Below are positions 18,121 to 25,259 of a stretch of 64,000 nucleotides of DNA, one piece after another (within the stretch, counting starts at the first letter, position 1; each line of letters starts with the position of its first letter). Source of the stretch: Natrinema sp. DC36 (GTDB lineage Archaea; Halobacteriota; Halobacteria; Halobacteriales; Natrialbaceae); assembly GCF_020405225.1 (NCBI RefSeq), contig NZ_CP084473.1:62001-126000 (forward strand), in the 5' to 3' direction. The position numbers and the translations under genes were made by a program. Below the pieces are notes generated by a model. It saw only the letters and a list, made by a program, of their open reading frames with translations. It had not been told where the DNA came from and did no database searches.

Positions 18121-18440
18121 CTACTCTTCTGCGAGTTCGAGTTCGATACACCAGCGATCGTCCTGGTAGCCGGCGAACGACAGCCACCAGTTCTGGATGA
18201 GATACGTCCCCACTCGAAGCCGGCCGCTTCCAGCGCATCGATACCGTCTGGGTGCCCCCCGCTCGAGTCCTCGACCAAGGACTTACCATCTGGACCTGAT
18301 TGGTCGAGGAGGAATCTGAAGGAAGGGAGACCGCTCGTTCCAGTCAGAAACTGCTCTCCTCCACCGACAACCCGCTCTCGAAGCCGTTTTTTCGCTCCTG
18401 ACGGGTGAGGCGCGACGATATATGCCTCGAGAATATCCAT
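18121..18440 (-). pseudogene. hypothetical acidic protein, frameshifted
   Basis: From 18440 the minus strand reads MDILEAYIVAPHPSGAKKRL then GLPSFRFLLDQSGPDGKSLV and DGIDALEAAGFE. One frame over, the natural C-terminus is VGTYLIQNWWLSFAGYQDDR then WCIELELAEE-stop at 18121. A single indel near 18215 separates the halves. Copy 1 has the same protein with more frameshifts. The start codon overlaps that of the SWIM gene on the other strand, and leader element 3 lies inside the frame, so the true 5' end is uncertain. Confidence 0.45.
18386..18412 (+). promoter_or_regulatory. leader element 3, upstream of the SWIM gene
   Basis: GTTTTTTCGCTCCTGACGGG then TGAGGCG, 53 bp before ATG 18439. Confidence 0.55.
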
Positions 18441-19002
18441 GAGTACAGATCGACCGATCCATCGCGAGCAACACCAGGATCACCACCATGATTGCAACGA
18501 CACCAGTGACCGAGAGCGACGCTATTCCGGCGACGGTGCTCGACTGAACGGGCACGAACTCGTCGCCATCGACGAGTGGCTGCCAGGCACGGAGCCAACA
18601 CCGTACGAGATCGACCTCACCGATGGTTGTGAGTACCGCACGCGGTACTGGCGCTGCCGGAACTGTGGCCAAGAACGAAATCATCGTGACGAGTTCATCG
18701 AGCACTGTGAGACACCAGATTCACCGACCCCGCTCGAGGCCGGTAGCTACTCGATCGAGGATCCGCGAACCCGGCGTGCATTGAACGAGGAGATAGACAT
18801 CCGATTCGTCAGGGTGGGCTCGATCTACGAGGTCATTAGCGAGAGCGGGAACACCTACACGGTCGATGTTGAGGCAGGGACGTGTACCTGCCCAGATTAT
18901 GAACAACGCCAGCCCACTGATGGTTGCAAGCATCTCAGACGTGTTGATCTTGAGATCCGAACTGGGATCACCCCCGCTCCGAATGGGACGTTCAATCGAT
19001 GA
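18439..19002 (+). CDS. SWIM zinc-finger protein
   Basis: 187 residues. A central CxxC (YWRCRNCGQERNHRDEFIEH, with a further Cys) is a small zinc ribbon. The C-terminal SWIM motif reads YTVDVEAGTCTCPDYEQRQ then GCKHLRRVDLEIRTG (CxC...CxH). SWIM domains bind DNA or protein and are common in plasmid, transposon and recombination-associated proteins. A duplicated 5' fragment of this gene is at 8263. Preceded by leader element 3. Confidence 0.85.
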   Translation: MSTDRPIHREQHQDHHHDCNDTSDRERRYSGDGARLNGHELVAIDEWLPGTEPTPYEIDLTDGCEYRTRYWRCRNCGQERNHRDEFIEHCETPDSPTPLEAGSYSIEDPRTRRALNEEIDIRFVRVGSIYEVISESGNTYTVDVEAGTCTCPDYEQRQPTDGCKHLRRVDLEIRTGITPAPNGTFNR

Positions 19003-19142
19003 CGGTAGTTGGCGGCATTATTTCTCTATCCAATACTGACAATGAAAGCATCATTCAGTACAGGTCAAGAGGTAACGGAGCAATGAGCGATCTATCCAAG
19101 AGATAATAGAATTACATGCTGAATACGGAGGTCAAGATACCA

Positions 19143-19523
19143 TCATGCTATTGAGGAATATCCTTCTTCGAATCCCCAAATGCTTGCCCAGATCATACCA
19201 ATGCCCAGAAGGGTGAGGAGATTGATAAAGCCTAATCCCCATTCTGTCAATATCCCGCTCCCTAAGGCACCTAAACCCAGTGAAATCAATCCTAGGATAA
19301 TTGTGAGGACACCTGTTCCTAGTTGCATACTGGAATCGGTTTGTTGACCGAGGAAGGCCTGCGGCCCACCGAATCCTACAATGAGGTAGATCGCGATTCC
19401 AGCGGGGGTCACTGCCAATAATGTTGCTGTATTTGTGACGGCGCTAATCGCACCGTTGATTGTGAGACTTGCTATAACACAAACGAGAGAAACATATGAG
19501 AACTTCATATTGTTCGACATCAT
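19143..19523 (-). CDS. four-span membrane protein (126 aa)
   Basis: Begins MMSNNMKFSYVSLVCVIASL; hydrophobic segments at about 8-28, 33-53, 68-90 and 96-118 with small-residue-rich helices (GTGVLTIILGLISLGLGALG). No charged active-site motif. Function unknown; intact frame, monocistronic. Confidence 0.6.
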   Translation of the reverse strand: MMSNNMKFSYVSLVCVIASLTINGAISAVTNTATLLAVTPAGIAIYLIVGFGGPQAFLGQQTDSSMQLGTGVLTIILGLISLGLGALGSGILTEWGLGFINLLTLLGIGMIWASIWGFEEGYSSIA

Positions 19524-19689
19524 GCATCAGATATTAGTCTTGTGTGGCCTGTAGCCCCTGTGGTCAGAGAGAGATCCAGTGACGAGACCCGGTCTGGTGA
19601 TCTTCTCGTCCCTGAATTCACGTGGTTAGGCACGGCCCAGAGATTATATTCATCAGCGCGATCACTCACGAACGAACCGTTAGGTAGGC

Positions 19690-19850
19690 ACACATGACAT
19701 CCTCCCCGGCGTTTACGCCGGGGTTTCCTCGCGCTGGGAGTCTCGGCTATGCCGAGTCCACGGAGGCAACTTGCGGGTTCGTGTGCTCCTCGTTGGAACG
19801 GGGAGAGCGTGGTGACTCCAGCCATTCGTGACTGTCCCACTTGAGGCACA
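19690..19850 (-). ncRNA. candidate omega RNA (reRNA) overlapping the tnpB 3' end
   Basis: TnpB guide RNAs arise from the tnpB 3' end through the right end of the element. Here that stretch ends in an 8-bp perfect stem with a TTTA loop. Presence is inferred from the family; boundaries are not visible. Confidence 0.35.
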
Positions 19851-21030
19851 CAGGCCGTGCCATCGGCCGTGCTACGTCTGTTTCGTGCCGCCTCAGGAAC
19901 GTCTCGCTTGCCGAAAGGTCTGCGTGGCCCTCGAAGCCGCAGGTGCAGGTCAACGTGTCCTGGTGTCGCGTCGTGTCCTCGGTCGAACCGCAGTTCGGAC
20001 ACGTCTGTGAGGTCCATGCTTCCGTTCGAATCTCGACGGTGATACCGTACTCCTCGCCGGTGCAACTGAGCCGCTTGATGAACCGCCGGAACGCCCAGAA
20101 GTTGTGCAACTTGGCGTTCGTCCGAACCGACCAGTGCGTCTCAAGTACGTCGGTAAGATCGCCGACATACACTGTCGAAACGCCCTCGTCGTACAGCCGT
20201 TCGATCAAGTCGCGAGCGATCTCGTCCATTGCGTGGTTGCGCCGTCGCGTCCGGCGTCGATACAGTGAGTTGATTTGCTTCGAACTGTACCGGCCTTCGC
20301 GGAGCTTCGATTGCAGTTCTGCGATCCGTTGCGTATTCTCGCGGAACCGCTTGAACAGGTCGCGACCTTCGTACAGGTACTGTTCGCCAGTCGAAACCGT
20401 ACAGGCGACGATATTGTTTGCGCCGATGTCCAGAGCGGCGGTTTCGTCCGCCAGTGGGTGTGCCAGTCGAGAATTGTCGATAGTGACTGGCTGAAAAGCC
20501 CTGAATGTCTCGCTCACATCGTCGTAATACAGTTCCAACCGGCCCTGTTTGTCGTACTCTTTCCAATTGGGTTCGCCGCGAACCTTGAGCCGGAGACGCT
20601 CGCGGTATCCAAGACCGTACTCCTCTTTCAGGTCTTGGCCGACAAGAAGTTCGAGACGGGAGTGTTCGCCCCATTCGACCGAGTACGAGGTGTTTCGGAT
20701 GTACGTTCGCAGGTCGCGTCCCTCGTCTTGGTTGCCCCAGAAGCCGGGCTTGCCGTTGGCTTCGTCCTTTTCTCTGAGTGCGAAGAACGAGCGCCACGCT
20801 TCGCGGTTCTTTCGTTCGATCTGCTGAACAGTCGACGCGCCGAGCGTACCGCCGTACCGACCGCGGTACTCGTCGATCTCCCAAACGTCGCCATCCGGGT
20901 CGTCGAAATTGGTACGGCGCTGATAATTGATCTCGTTCCAGAGAGCGGCTGAAGCGTCCAACAGTCGATGAAGCAACTCCTCGTCCTCGTCGGACTGGGG
21001 AACTACTTCGAACTCGTTGGTGCGCTTCAT
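19747..21030 (-). CDS. tnpB: TnpB, RuvC-II glutamate apparently missing
   Basis: 427 residues, full length. Ruv[21 protein letters not shown]. RuvC-II region: [20 protein letters not shown], where the catalytic Glu of the usual (V/I)xEDL is Gly. Zinc ribbon: [26 protein letters not shown]. Ruv[16 protein letters not shown] with Asp. TnpB is an RNA-guided nuclease that promotes retention of its element. Without the Glu, cleavage is doubtful unless another residue substitutes. The C-terminal tail is the usual Pro/Ser-rich extension. Divergent from the small gene at 21087. Confidence 0.88.
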   Translation of the reverse strand: MKRTNEFEVVPQSDEDEELLHRLLDASAALWNEINYQRRTNFDDPDGDVWEIDEYRGRYGGTLGASTVQQIERKNREAWRSFFALREKDEANGKPGFWGNQDEGRDLRTYIRNTSYSVEWGEHSRLELLVGQDLKEEYGLGYRERLRLKVRGEPNWKEYDKQGRLELYYDDVSETFRAFQPVTIDNSRLAHPLADETAALDIGANNIVACTVSTGEQYLYEGRDLFKRFRENTQRIAELQSKLREGRYSSKQINSLYRRRTRRRNHAMDEIARDLIERLYDEGVSTVYVGDLTDVLETHWSVRTNAKLHNFWAFRRFIKRLSCTGEEYGITVEIRTEAWTSQTCPNCGSTEDTTRHQDTLTCTCGFEGHADLSASETFLRRHETDVARPMARPVCLKWDSHEWLESPRSPRSNEEHTNPQVASVDSA

Positions 21031-21086
21031 CGCTACTTCTGTGTACGAGCGTAACTAACATAAACCTACGGATTCTCGTAGACACT

Positions 21087-21227
21087 GTGTCGAACCACGT
21101 TAACATCGAAGTCCCTGACGACGAACAGTACGAGCGCATCAAACGCGTGAAAAACGAACACGGTCTGACGTGGCGAGGGATGTTGATCCACGCCGCTGAC
21201 GACTTGGAGACTCCATCTGGGGAGTAA
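21087..21227 (+). CDS. small ribbon-helix-helix-like protein divergent from tnpB (46 aa)
   Basis: GTG 21087 reads MSNHVNIEVPDDEQYERIKR then VKNEHGLTWRGMLIHAADDL and ETPSGE. A short beta strand followed by two helices is the layout of MetJ/Arc-type DNA-binding proteins. The start is 57 bp from the tnpB start on the other strand, so one shared control region serves both. I recall similar small frames beside other haloarchaeal tnpB genes, which suggests it belongs to the element. The paired role is inference. Confidence 0.6.
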   Translation: MSNHVNIEVPDDEQYERIKRVKNEHGLTWRGMLIHAADDLETPSGE

Positions 21228-21270
21228 CCGGTGGTTCGCGTAGTCGAGTGGCGCGATTCACTCCCGTCCT

Positions 21271-21335
21271 CAGAACGCGAAGCGTTCTGATGTGCGAACG
21301 AGACGCTTCGCGTCTCGTCAACGCCGTAAACGGCG
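21271..21335. repeat. three adjacent hairpins at the tnpB element end
   Basis: CAGAACGC-GAA-GCGTTCTG, CGAGACGC-TTC-GCGTCTCG and CGCCG-TAAA-CGGCG in sequence, each a perfect stem with a 3-4 base loop. Such subterminal hairpins are recognised by Y1 transposases of the IS200/IS605 group. Confidence 0.75.
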
Positions 21336-21445
21336 GGACTCTCTCGCTGTTTTAGGTAGTTGTCGTTCAGCACAGGGGCTGTACTTATCGCGGGTTTTAC
21401 GATTCATTCTAAAAATAGAGAGAGCATGCTACTATCTCCTGATAA

Positions 21446-21560
21446 CTACTCGATCAGAATAGTGAATTCGTCGTCAAGTTCAACCGTAACAGTGTATCCA
21501 GCATACGGAAACTCGATCGTCTAGGTTCTATCATCAATTGAGAGGTGAACAATTGGAGGG
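21446..21560 (-). pseudogene. fragment of a HalOD1-like domain
   Basis: Minus strand reads VHLSIDDRT-stop-TIEFPY then AGYTVTVELDDEFTILIE-stop, resembling the terminal beta hairpin of HalOD1. No start is visible and one internal stop is present. Confidence 0.3.
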
Positions 21561-21648
21561 TTATACGATCCAAATGCCCCATCTAAATAGACGTTCATTG
21601 ATTATCATCGTAGAAATATTGAAGACGTTCCAATTGATACTGTGTAGT

Positions 21649-21858
21649 ATGAGTCCAAGACTCACGCTCGAACCGGTTGACACTGTCCCCTCAGACTCCC
21701 AAGTATGCCACTACGACGAACTGAGTGAAGACGCGAAAGAAGAACTCCCTCTCCTCACAGTCTCTGATGATGTCTGTGTCGATGGATCAATTGCAAACGG
21801 GTTCCAGAACTGTGATCTCGTGAAGTATACCGACTACTACGAGGTCTCTGTTATCTAA
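21649..21858 (+). CDS. small acidic protein (69 aa), unknown
   Basis: ATG 21649 reads MSPRLTLEPVDTVPSDSQVC then HYDELSEDAKEELPLLTVSD, ending LVKYTDYYEVSVI. The composition is typically haloarchaeal. It ends 4 bases into the convergent padR gene. Upstream in-frame codons back to 21538 are unlike this part and are not included. Family not recognised. Confidence 0.5.
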   Translation: MSPRLTLEPVDTVPSDSQVCHYDELSEDAKEELPLLTVSDDVCVDGSIANGFQNCDLVKYTDYYEVSVI

Positions 21859-22142
21859 TCGATAAACTGTTCCTTCCACTTCTGTCTGTCCTCAATCGTC
21901 TCCTCCCCCTTATCTGCAATTGCGTAGTAGTTCGTTCGCCTGTCGAGTTGTCCTTTCTCAACCAACTCCTTGTTGACGAGCGTATCGAGATTGGGATAGA
22001 GCCGTCCATGATTGATATCGGCGTTGTAGTACTGTTCAACTTCTTCTTTGACGTCCTGGCCTGATGGTTGGTCTGCGCCTGCGATGACATACAACAAGTC
22101 GCGTTGGAATCCTGTGAGGTCGTCCATTTTGTCGGGTTCCAT
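21855..22142 (-). CDS. PadR-family transcriptional regulator
   Basis: 95 residues: GFQRDLLYVIAGADQPSGQD, VKEEVEQYYNADINHGRLYP, NLDTLVNKELVEKGQLDRRT, NYYAIADKGEETIEDRQKWK. This is the PadR winged-helix with the expected HGRLYPNLDTL recognition region and the KRTNYY-type wing. Length is typical for short haloarchaeal PadRs. The target is not evident. Confidence 0.85.
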   Translation of the reverse strand: MEPDKMDDLTGFQRDLLYVIAGADQPSGQDVKEEVEQYYNADINHGRLYPNLDTLVNKELVEKGQLDRRTNYYAIADKGEETIEDRQKWKEQFID

Positions 22143-22296
22143 TGAGGATAGTGTTTGCTATCCATCCGATATCATATTGTAAGCCCCACTGTAGTTACCG
22201 AATCGCCCGATTCGGTTTCAGGAATTTTCTGAATAAAGAGACCGAACTACTATCTACTGATAAACTGCGGGTTGAACTGGTCGTTCGCTCGAGATG

Positions 22297-22325
22297 GTTT
22301 ATCGCCCCAGGAGGGGTGCGGGGGT
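22297..22325 (+). promoter_or_regulatory. leader element 4
   Basis: GTTTATCGCCCCAGGAGGGG then TGCGGGGG, 55 bp before ATG 22352. Preceded at 22225 by the TTTTCTGAATAAA portion of the 40-bp repeat. Confidence 0.55.
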
Positions 22326-22351
22326 TCGACTGAAGCCCACCGCAGCAATCC

Positions 22352-22429
22352 ATGCGAACAACTGATGTAGCAACAGCGTCGCCAGACGCGGAAACGACCC
22401 GATACCTGGAGCGAGGTATCGGCAGATGA
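22352..22429 (+). CDS. short leader frame (25 aa), possibly the 5' end of the next gene
   Basis: MRTTDVATASPDAETTRYLE RGIGR-stop. Its TGA overlaps the ATG of the zinc-finger frame (ATGA). It is either a coupled upstream micro-ORF or the original N-terminus of the next protein, separated by a frameshift. Confidence 0.35.
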   Translation: MRTTDVATASPDAETTRYLERGIGR

Positions 22430-22581
22430 CCGAGCGCAACGCGTGTCGAATGTCGAGTTGTTCGGCACTCATTCGTGATTGGGCAGGATCCGCTGGCCAG
22501 TTCTGCTCGGACAATTGTGAAGTCCGGTACAAACACCTGCAGGCGGACGCTCGAGACGCGGCTCAGGAGGCTGTAGCCTGA
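22426..22581 (+). CDS. small Cys-rich zinc-finger protein (51 aa)
   Basis: MTERNACRMSSCSALIRDWA then GSAGQFCSDNCEVRYKHLQA and DARDAAQEAVA. CxxxxC ... FCSxxC spacing plus a basic/aromatic helix is a FCS- or MYM-like knuckle often seen in haloarchaeal plasmid proteins. It overlaps the following frame by one base and the leading micro-ORF by four, so it is part of a compact operon under leader element 4. Confidence 0.6.
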   Translation: MTERNACRMSSCSALIRDWAGSAGQFCSDNCEVRYKHLQADARDAAQEAVA

Positions 22582-23084
22582 TGCTCGAGCAGATCGACCA
22601 CCGTGGCAAGCGTTTCACGATCGATGACGACGATATCGTCGACGACGAGAGAATTGACCGCTGTCGTCGGACAGACGCTCTCGAACGGCAGGCCCAGAGA
22701 GAGAGTGCCGTGAACTCGAGCGGGCGAAAACGGTCGCTGGTCCAACTGGTGCAAATCCTGACGTCGAGGTGATCGACCGATGACGCCAGACGAGCCGATC
22801 CACAGGACGTCCCTGAGTTCGACCAAGCTCCCGGTGTCGACGATCTGGTTCCCGACTCGGCGTACGGTGATCAGAGATGTCACCCAAAACGTGGCGCCGT
22901 GGATGGTGGTCAGATTCCCGTCGACGATCTGCATGAGGTACTCCTCGAGGCCGAACAGACTCTGAGAGAGATCGACGTACAACTTCCTGAGCCACTGATG
23001 CTCGACAGGTCACTCACCAAACTGAGCGCTACTGCAGACGCGTATGCTCGGCTCGATTCTGAGCACCGCAACGGTGGAGACTAG
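22581..23084 (+). pseudogene. hypothetical plasmid protein with two frameshifts
   Basis: Starts MLEQIDHRGKRFTIDDDDIV with the acidic, charged text of a real gene; near 22725 the sense passes to another frame (KTVAGPTGANPDVEVIDR). Near 22780 it returns to the first frame as ARRADPQDVPEFDQAPGVDD then GGQIPVDDLHEVLLEAEQTL and HRNGGD-stop. Two compensating indels, or a stop plus readthrough, would be needed for one protein. The long minus-strand frame over this region is hydrophobic/neutral and is judged a shadow. Confidence 0.5.
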
Positions 23085-23180
23085 GTCGCCGTACGTAGCG
23101 TATCCGCTCGTCGAAGGTAGATCCCTGTCTCTCCCCCGGGGCTTGGTCCTCTTCGACAGTTCTGCAGAAGAGCGACTGAA

Positions 23181-23222
23181 TTAACCAACACTCCGGACTG
23201 TTTCCTACACAGTGTTGGTTAA
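23181..23222. promoter_or_regulatory. inverted repeat IR-1 (TTAACCAACAC/GTGTTGGTTAA)
   Basis: Perfect 11-bp arms, 20-bp spacer. 124 bp upstream of the winged-helix gene at 23346. Confidence 0.65.
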
Positions 23223-23345
23223 CGCTGTGCTAACTGAATTCCTTCACTCGACCCCTACTCGCCGCCTAGTACCTCGTCACAACGCCGGCGGAGTGACCCC
23301 AACACCCTTTACTGGTTCGCTGTAAACTGTAATCAAGAACGACCC

Positions 23346-23966
23346 GTGTCACGTACTCCTAATCGCACCGACGGCGACATCGTCCGGAACTTCCTCTCGG
23401 TCGCCGATCTCCTCGAAGAGCCACAGCTCGCCCAGCTGTACGCGTATCTCACCCGGGAGGGCGAGGCGACCGTCCAAGACGTGATGGACGACCTCGAGCT
23501 CGCCCAGGGGACCGCCTACAGCTACGTCAACCGGCTCGTCGACGCCGGCGTCATCGACGTCACCGACGACGAACAGCCCCGGCGATACGTCGCCCGGGAG
23601 ATTGACCTGACCGTGACGACGGCTGCCGGCGACCGCGAGTACACGATCACGCCGGCGTTCATCGATGCAGTTGGCCGCCGCGAGACGAGCGCCGACATCG
23701 ACACCTACATCGACCGCCACGGCGTCGCCGGCCTCGCAACGGCGCTCACCTACGCGGTTGCTCGGGAGCGCGGCGAGGTAACCCACCGGCTGATGGCGGA
23801 GGAGCTGGACATCTCGGCGCTGGCTGCGGAGATTATTCTGCAGGCGCTCCGGCCCGTCGTCCACGAGCACTACGACATCGAGGCAGAAGGGGCGTCGCTC
23901 GATGAGTTGGACATCGACGACGGTGACTCGATGACTGTCAACACCACTGACGGAGATAACCGATAA
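23346..23966 (+). CDS. winged-helix protein (DUF7342-like)
   Basis: 206 residues from GTG 23346: LLEEPQLAQLYAYLTREGEA then TVQDVMDDLELAQGTAYSYV and NRLVDAGVIDVTDDEQPRRY, an N-terminal winged helix. A second helical domain follows: IDTYIDRHGVAGLATALTYA, VARERGEVTHRLMAEELDIS. I recall such proteins next to toxin-type genes in haloarchaeal plasmids. It precedes the Doc gene by 85 bp, so it may be the regulator or antitoxin of that locus. Confidence 0.7.
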   Translation: MSRTPNRTDGDIVRNFLSVADLLEEPQLAQLYAYLTREGEATVQDVMDDLELAQGTAYSYVNRLVDAGVIDVTDDEQPRRYVAREIDLTVTTAAGDREYTITPAFIDAVGRRETSADIDTYIDRHGVAGLATALTYAVARERGEVTHRLMAEELDISALAAEIILQALRPVVHEHYDIEAEGASLDELDIDDGDSMTVNTTDGDNR

Positions 23967-24050
23967 CTAGGCCATCCCACACAATCGACGATGAGACCTG
24001 ATCTCGACGGTTGAGAAACGGTTAACGGGCGGCGTGAGAAAGTCGGATAC

Positions 24051-24449
24051 GTGACTGACGATCTCGCGTATCCCTCTGTCGAACTTATTCTGGATCTCCA
24101 CGACCAGATCGTGGCAGAAGGCGACACCACGGAACCAGGAGTTCGGTCAGAAGACGTGATTTCCTCAGCGTTGCAGTATATCTCGGAGGGGTTTTTCGGG
24201 GAGGTGCCCGAGACGATCCATGACAAAGCTGTCCATCTGATGCGACTGCTCGTTGCGGAGCATCCATTCGTCGATGGGAACAAACGAACAGCGCTCCGAA
24301 CGGTGGTCGTTTTCTATATGACGAACGGGTACAGGTTCGAGTACAGTGATGAAATCAGGGCCCTTTTGCACCGCTTCGCAACTGACGAAGCCGCGGTCGA
24401 CATAGAGACTGCAGTCATCTACTTCCGGGCCTGTGCTCGTCGCAACTGA
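24051..24449 (+). CDS. doc: Doc-type (Fic/Doc) toxin
   Basis: 132 residues. The Fic/Doc core motif is intact: EHPFVDGNKRTALRTVVVFY (HPFxDGNKR). N-terminal YPSVELILDLHDQIVAEGD and helical FFGEVPETIHDKAVHLMRLL fit the death-on-curing family. Doc phosphorylates EF-Tu in bacteria; the archaeal substrate is presumably aEF1A but is not shown here. Flanked by the winged-helix gene upstream and a 56-residue acidic protein 33 bp downstream, one of which should be the antitoxin. Confidence 0.85.
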   Translation: MTDDLAYPSVELILDLHDQIVAEGDTTEPGVRSEDVISSALQYISEGFFGEVPETIHDKAVHLMRLLVAEHPFVDGNKRTALRTVVVFYMTNGYRFEYSDEIRALLHRFATDEAAVDIETAVIYFRACARRN

Positions 24450-24482
24450 TAAAGGGACACACAGAGTATACTCAACAGAACA

Positions 24483-24653
24483 ATGGCGTCCAGCACCGAT
24501 TCCTCGACGGCGGTTGACGACGAGGTCCGCCAGCTTTACGAGCGGTATCAGGCGGCCGAGAGCGATGCCGAACGTCGCGAGATCGCCCTCGAGATGGGGC
24601 AGCTTGACGGACGCCGCCACGCGGAGATCTATGCAGCACTCGAAGACGAGTAA
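24483..24653 (+). CDS. small acidic protein after doc (56 aa), putative antitoxin
   Basis: MASSTDSSTAVDDEVRQLYE then RYQAAESDAERREIALEMGQ and LDGRRHAEIYAALEDE: two acidic helices without a DNA-binding motif. Position directly behind doc suggests the neutralising partner, but by position alone. Confidence 0.5.
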   Translation: MASSTDSSTAVDDEVRQLYERYQAAESDAERREIALEMGQLDGRRHAEIYAALEDE

Positions 24654-24734
24654 TTCGTCACGATTACTCAGTGCTTCCGTGGCTATCGACGGAGCAACCA
24701 GTATACGTCAATAAGCTTGGAGAGGAGAACTACT

Positions 24735-24854
24735 ATGCTGAACTCACATGAATTCGAAGACGATCAGCGCCAGAATATAAACGAGATGGCTGCGGCTAGC
24801 GACACCGATCCAGTTCAGTTCACGGCCGCTCGCAAGTGGGTGCGTGGTCGATGA
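24735..24854 (+). CDS. small protein (39 aa), first of a coupled pair
   Basis: MLNSHEFEDDQRQNINEMAA then ASDTDPVQFTAARKWVRGR-stop. The TGA overlaps the next ATG. Function unknown; possibly a truncated N-terminal half of a longer gene. Confidence 0.35.
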   Translation: MLNSHEFEDDQRQNINEMAAASDTDPVQFTAARKWVRGR

Positions 24855-25018
24855 CCGACGAGGACGCGGACACCCAAGAGATCGCGGCCACTTACTACGA
24901 TGACGAAATTACCATCGACCAGCTCACACAGCTCGTCGGCGCCGAAGCGGCGGCGAACCTGTGGGTGTTGAAACAGCAGTTGGACGAGGACTTCGTTAAC
25001 GAAGTGGCTGACGCGTGA
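24851..25018 (+). CDS. UPF0175-like antitoxin-type protein (55 aa)
   Basis: MTDEDADTQEIAATYYDDEI then TIDQLTQLVGAEAAANLWVL and KQQLDEDFVNEVADA. A short helix-turn-helix-like segment (ITIDQLTQLVGAEAAANL) resembles UPF0175 antitoxins that pair with PIN toxins. No PIN gene follows; 25019-25259 holds no gene. Confidence 0.45.
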   Translation: MTDEDADTQEIAATYYDDEITIDQLTQLVGAEAAANLWVLKQQLDEDFVNEVADA

Positions 25019-25259
25019 CCGCTCACAGCGTCGCACCCATTGGTTCCCCTTGTTGACCCACCTCACAAACTTCCCAGCGTTATGGAAGGCTGGCCCGCCA
25101 CCCGCTAGCTTCAATCTCCGCTCCAGTCGACAAACGGCATAGCTGCTACTGGCGCCATCGAACCCACCTGGTTTATGGCCGCTCGAGCTTGTCTGCGCGA
25201 TCGATGACTGCCTTCAGATCCGTACACTGGGACGCTAGAACAGTCCAATACTACTCGGC

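Larger units (their letters stand above)
17873..18497. repeat. about 620-bp duplicated block, copy 2 (partner 7702-8322)
   Basis: The better preserved copy; it leads into an intact SWIM gene, whereas copy 1 ends after 22 matching codons. Confidence 0.85.
19690..21330 (-). mobile_element. IS1341-type element (tnpB only) with structured ends
   Basis: An intact tnpB flanked by hairpins: CCCCGGCG-TTTA-CGCCGGGG at 19704-19723 on the downstream side, and three stacked hairpins at 21271-21335 on the upstream side. A small divergent ribbon-helix-helix-like gene lies inside the upstream side. No TnpA (Y1 transposase) is present, as in IS1341 relatives of IS200/IS605. Exact ends are estimated from the hairpins. 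Confidence 0.65.

Noticed and set aside
22563-22982. 139-codon minus-strand frame
   Set aside because: The plus strand carries acidic haloarchaeal text across the same bases (with two frameshifts); the minus frame is hydrophobic-neutral and looks like a shadow.
23349-23870. 173-codon minus-strand frame over the winged-helix gene
   Set aside because: Exact antisense of a well-supported gene; no start signal or domain.
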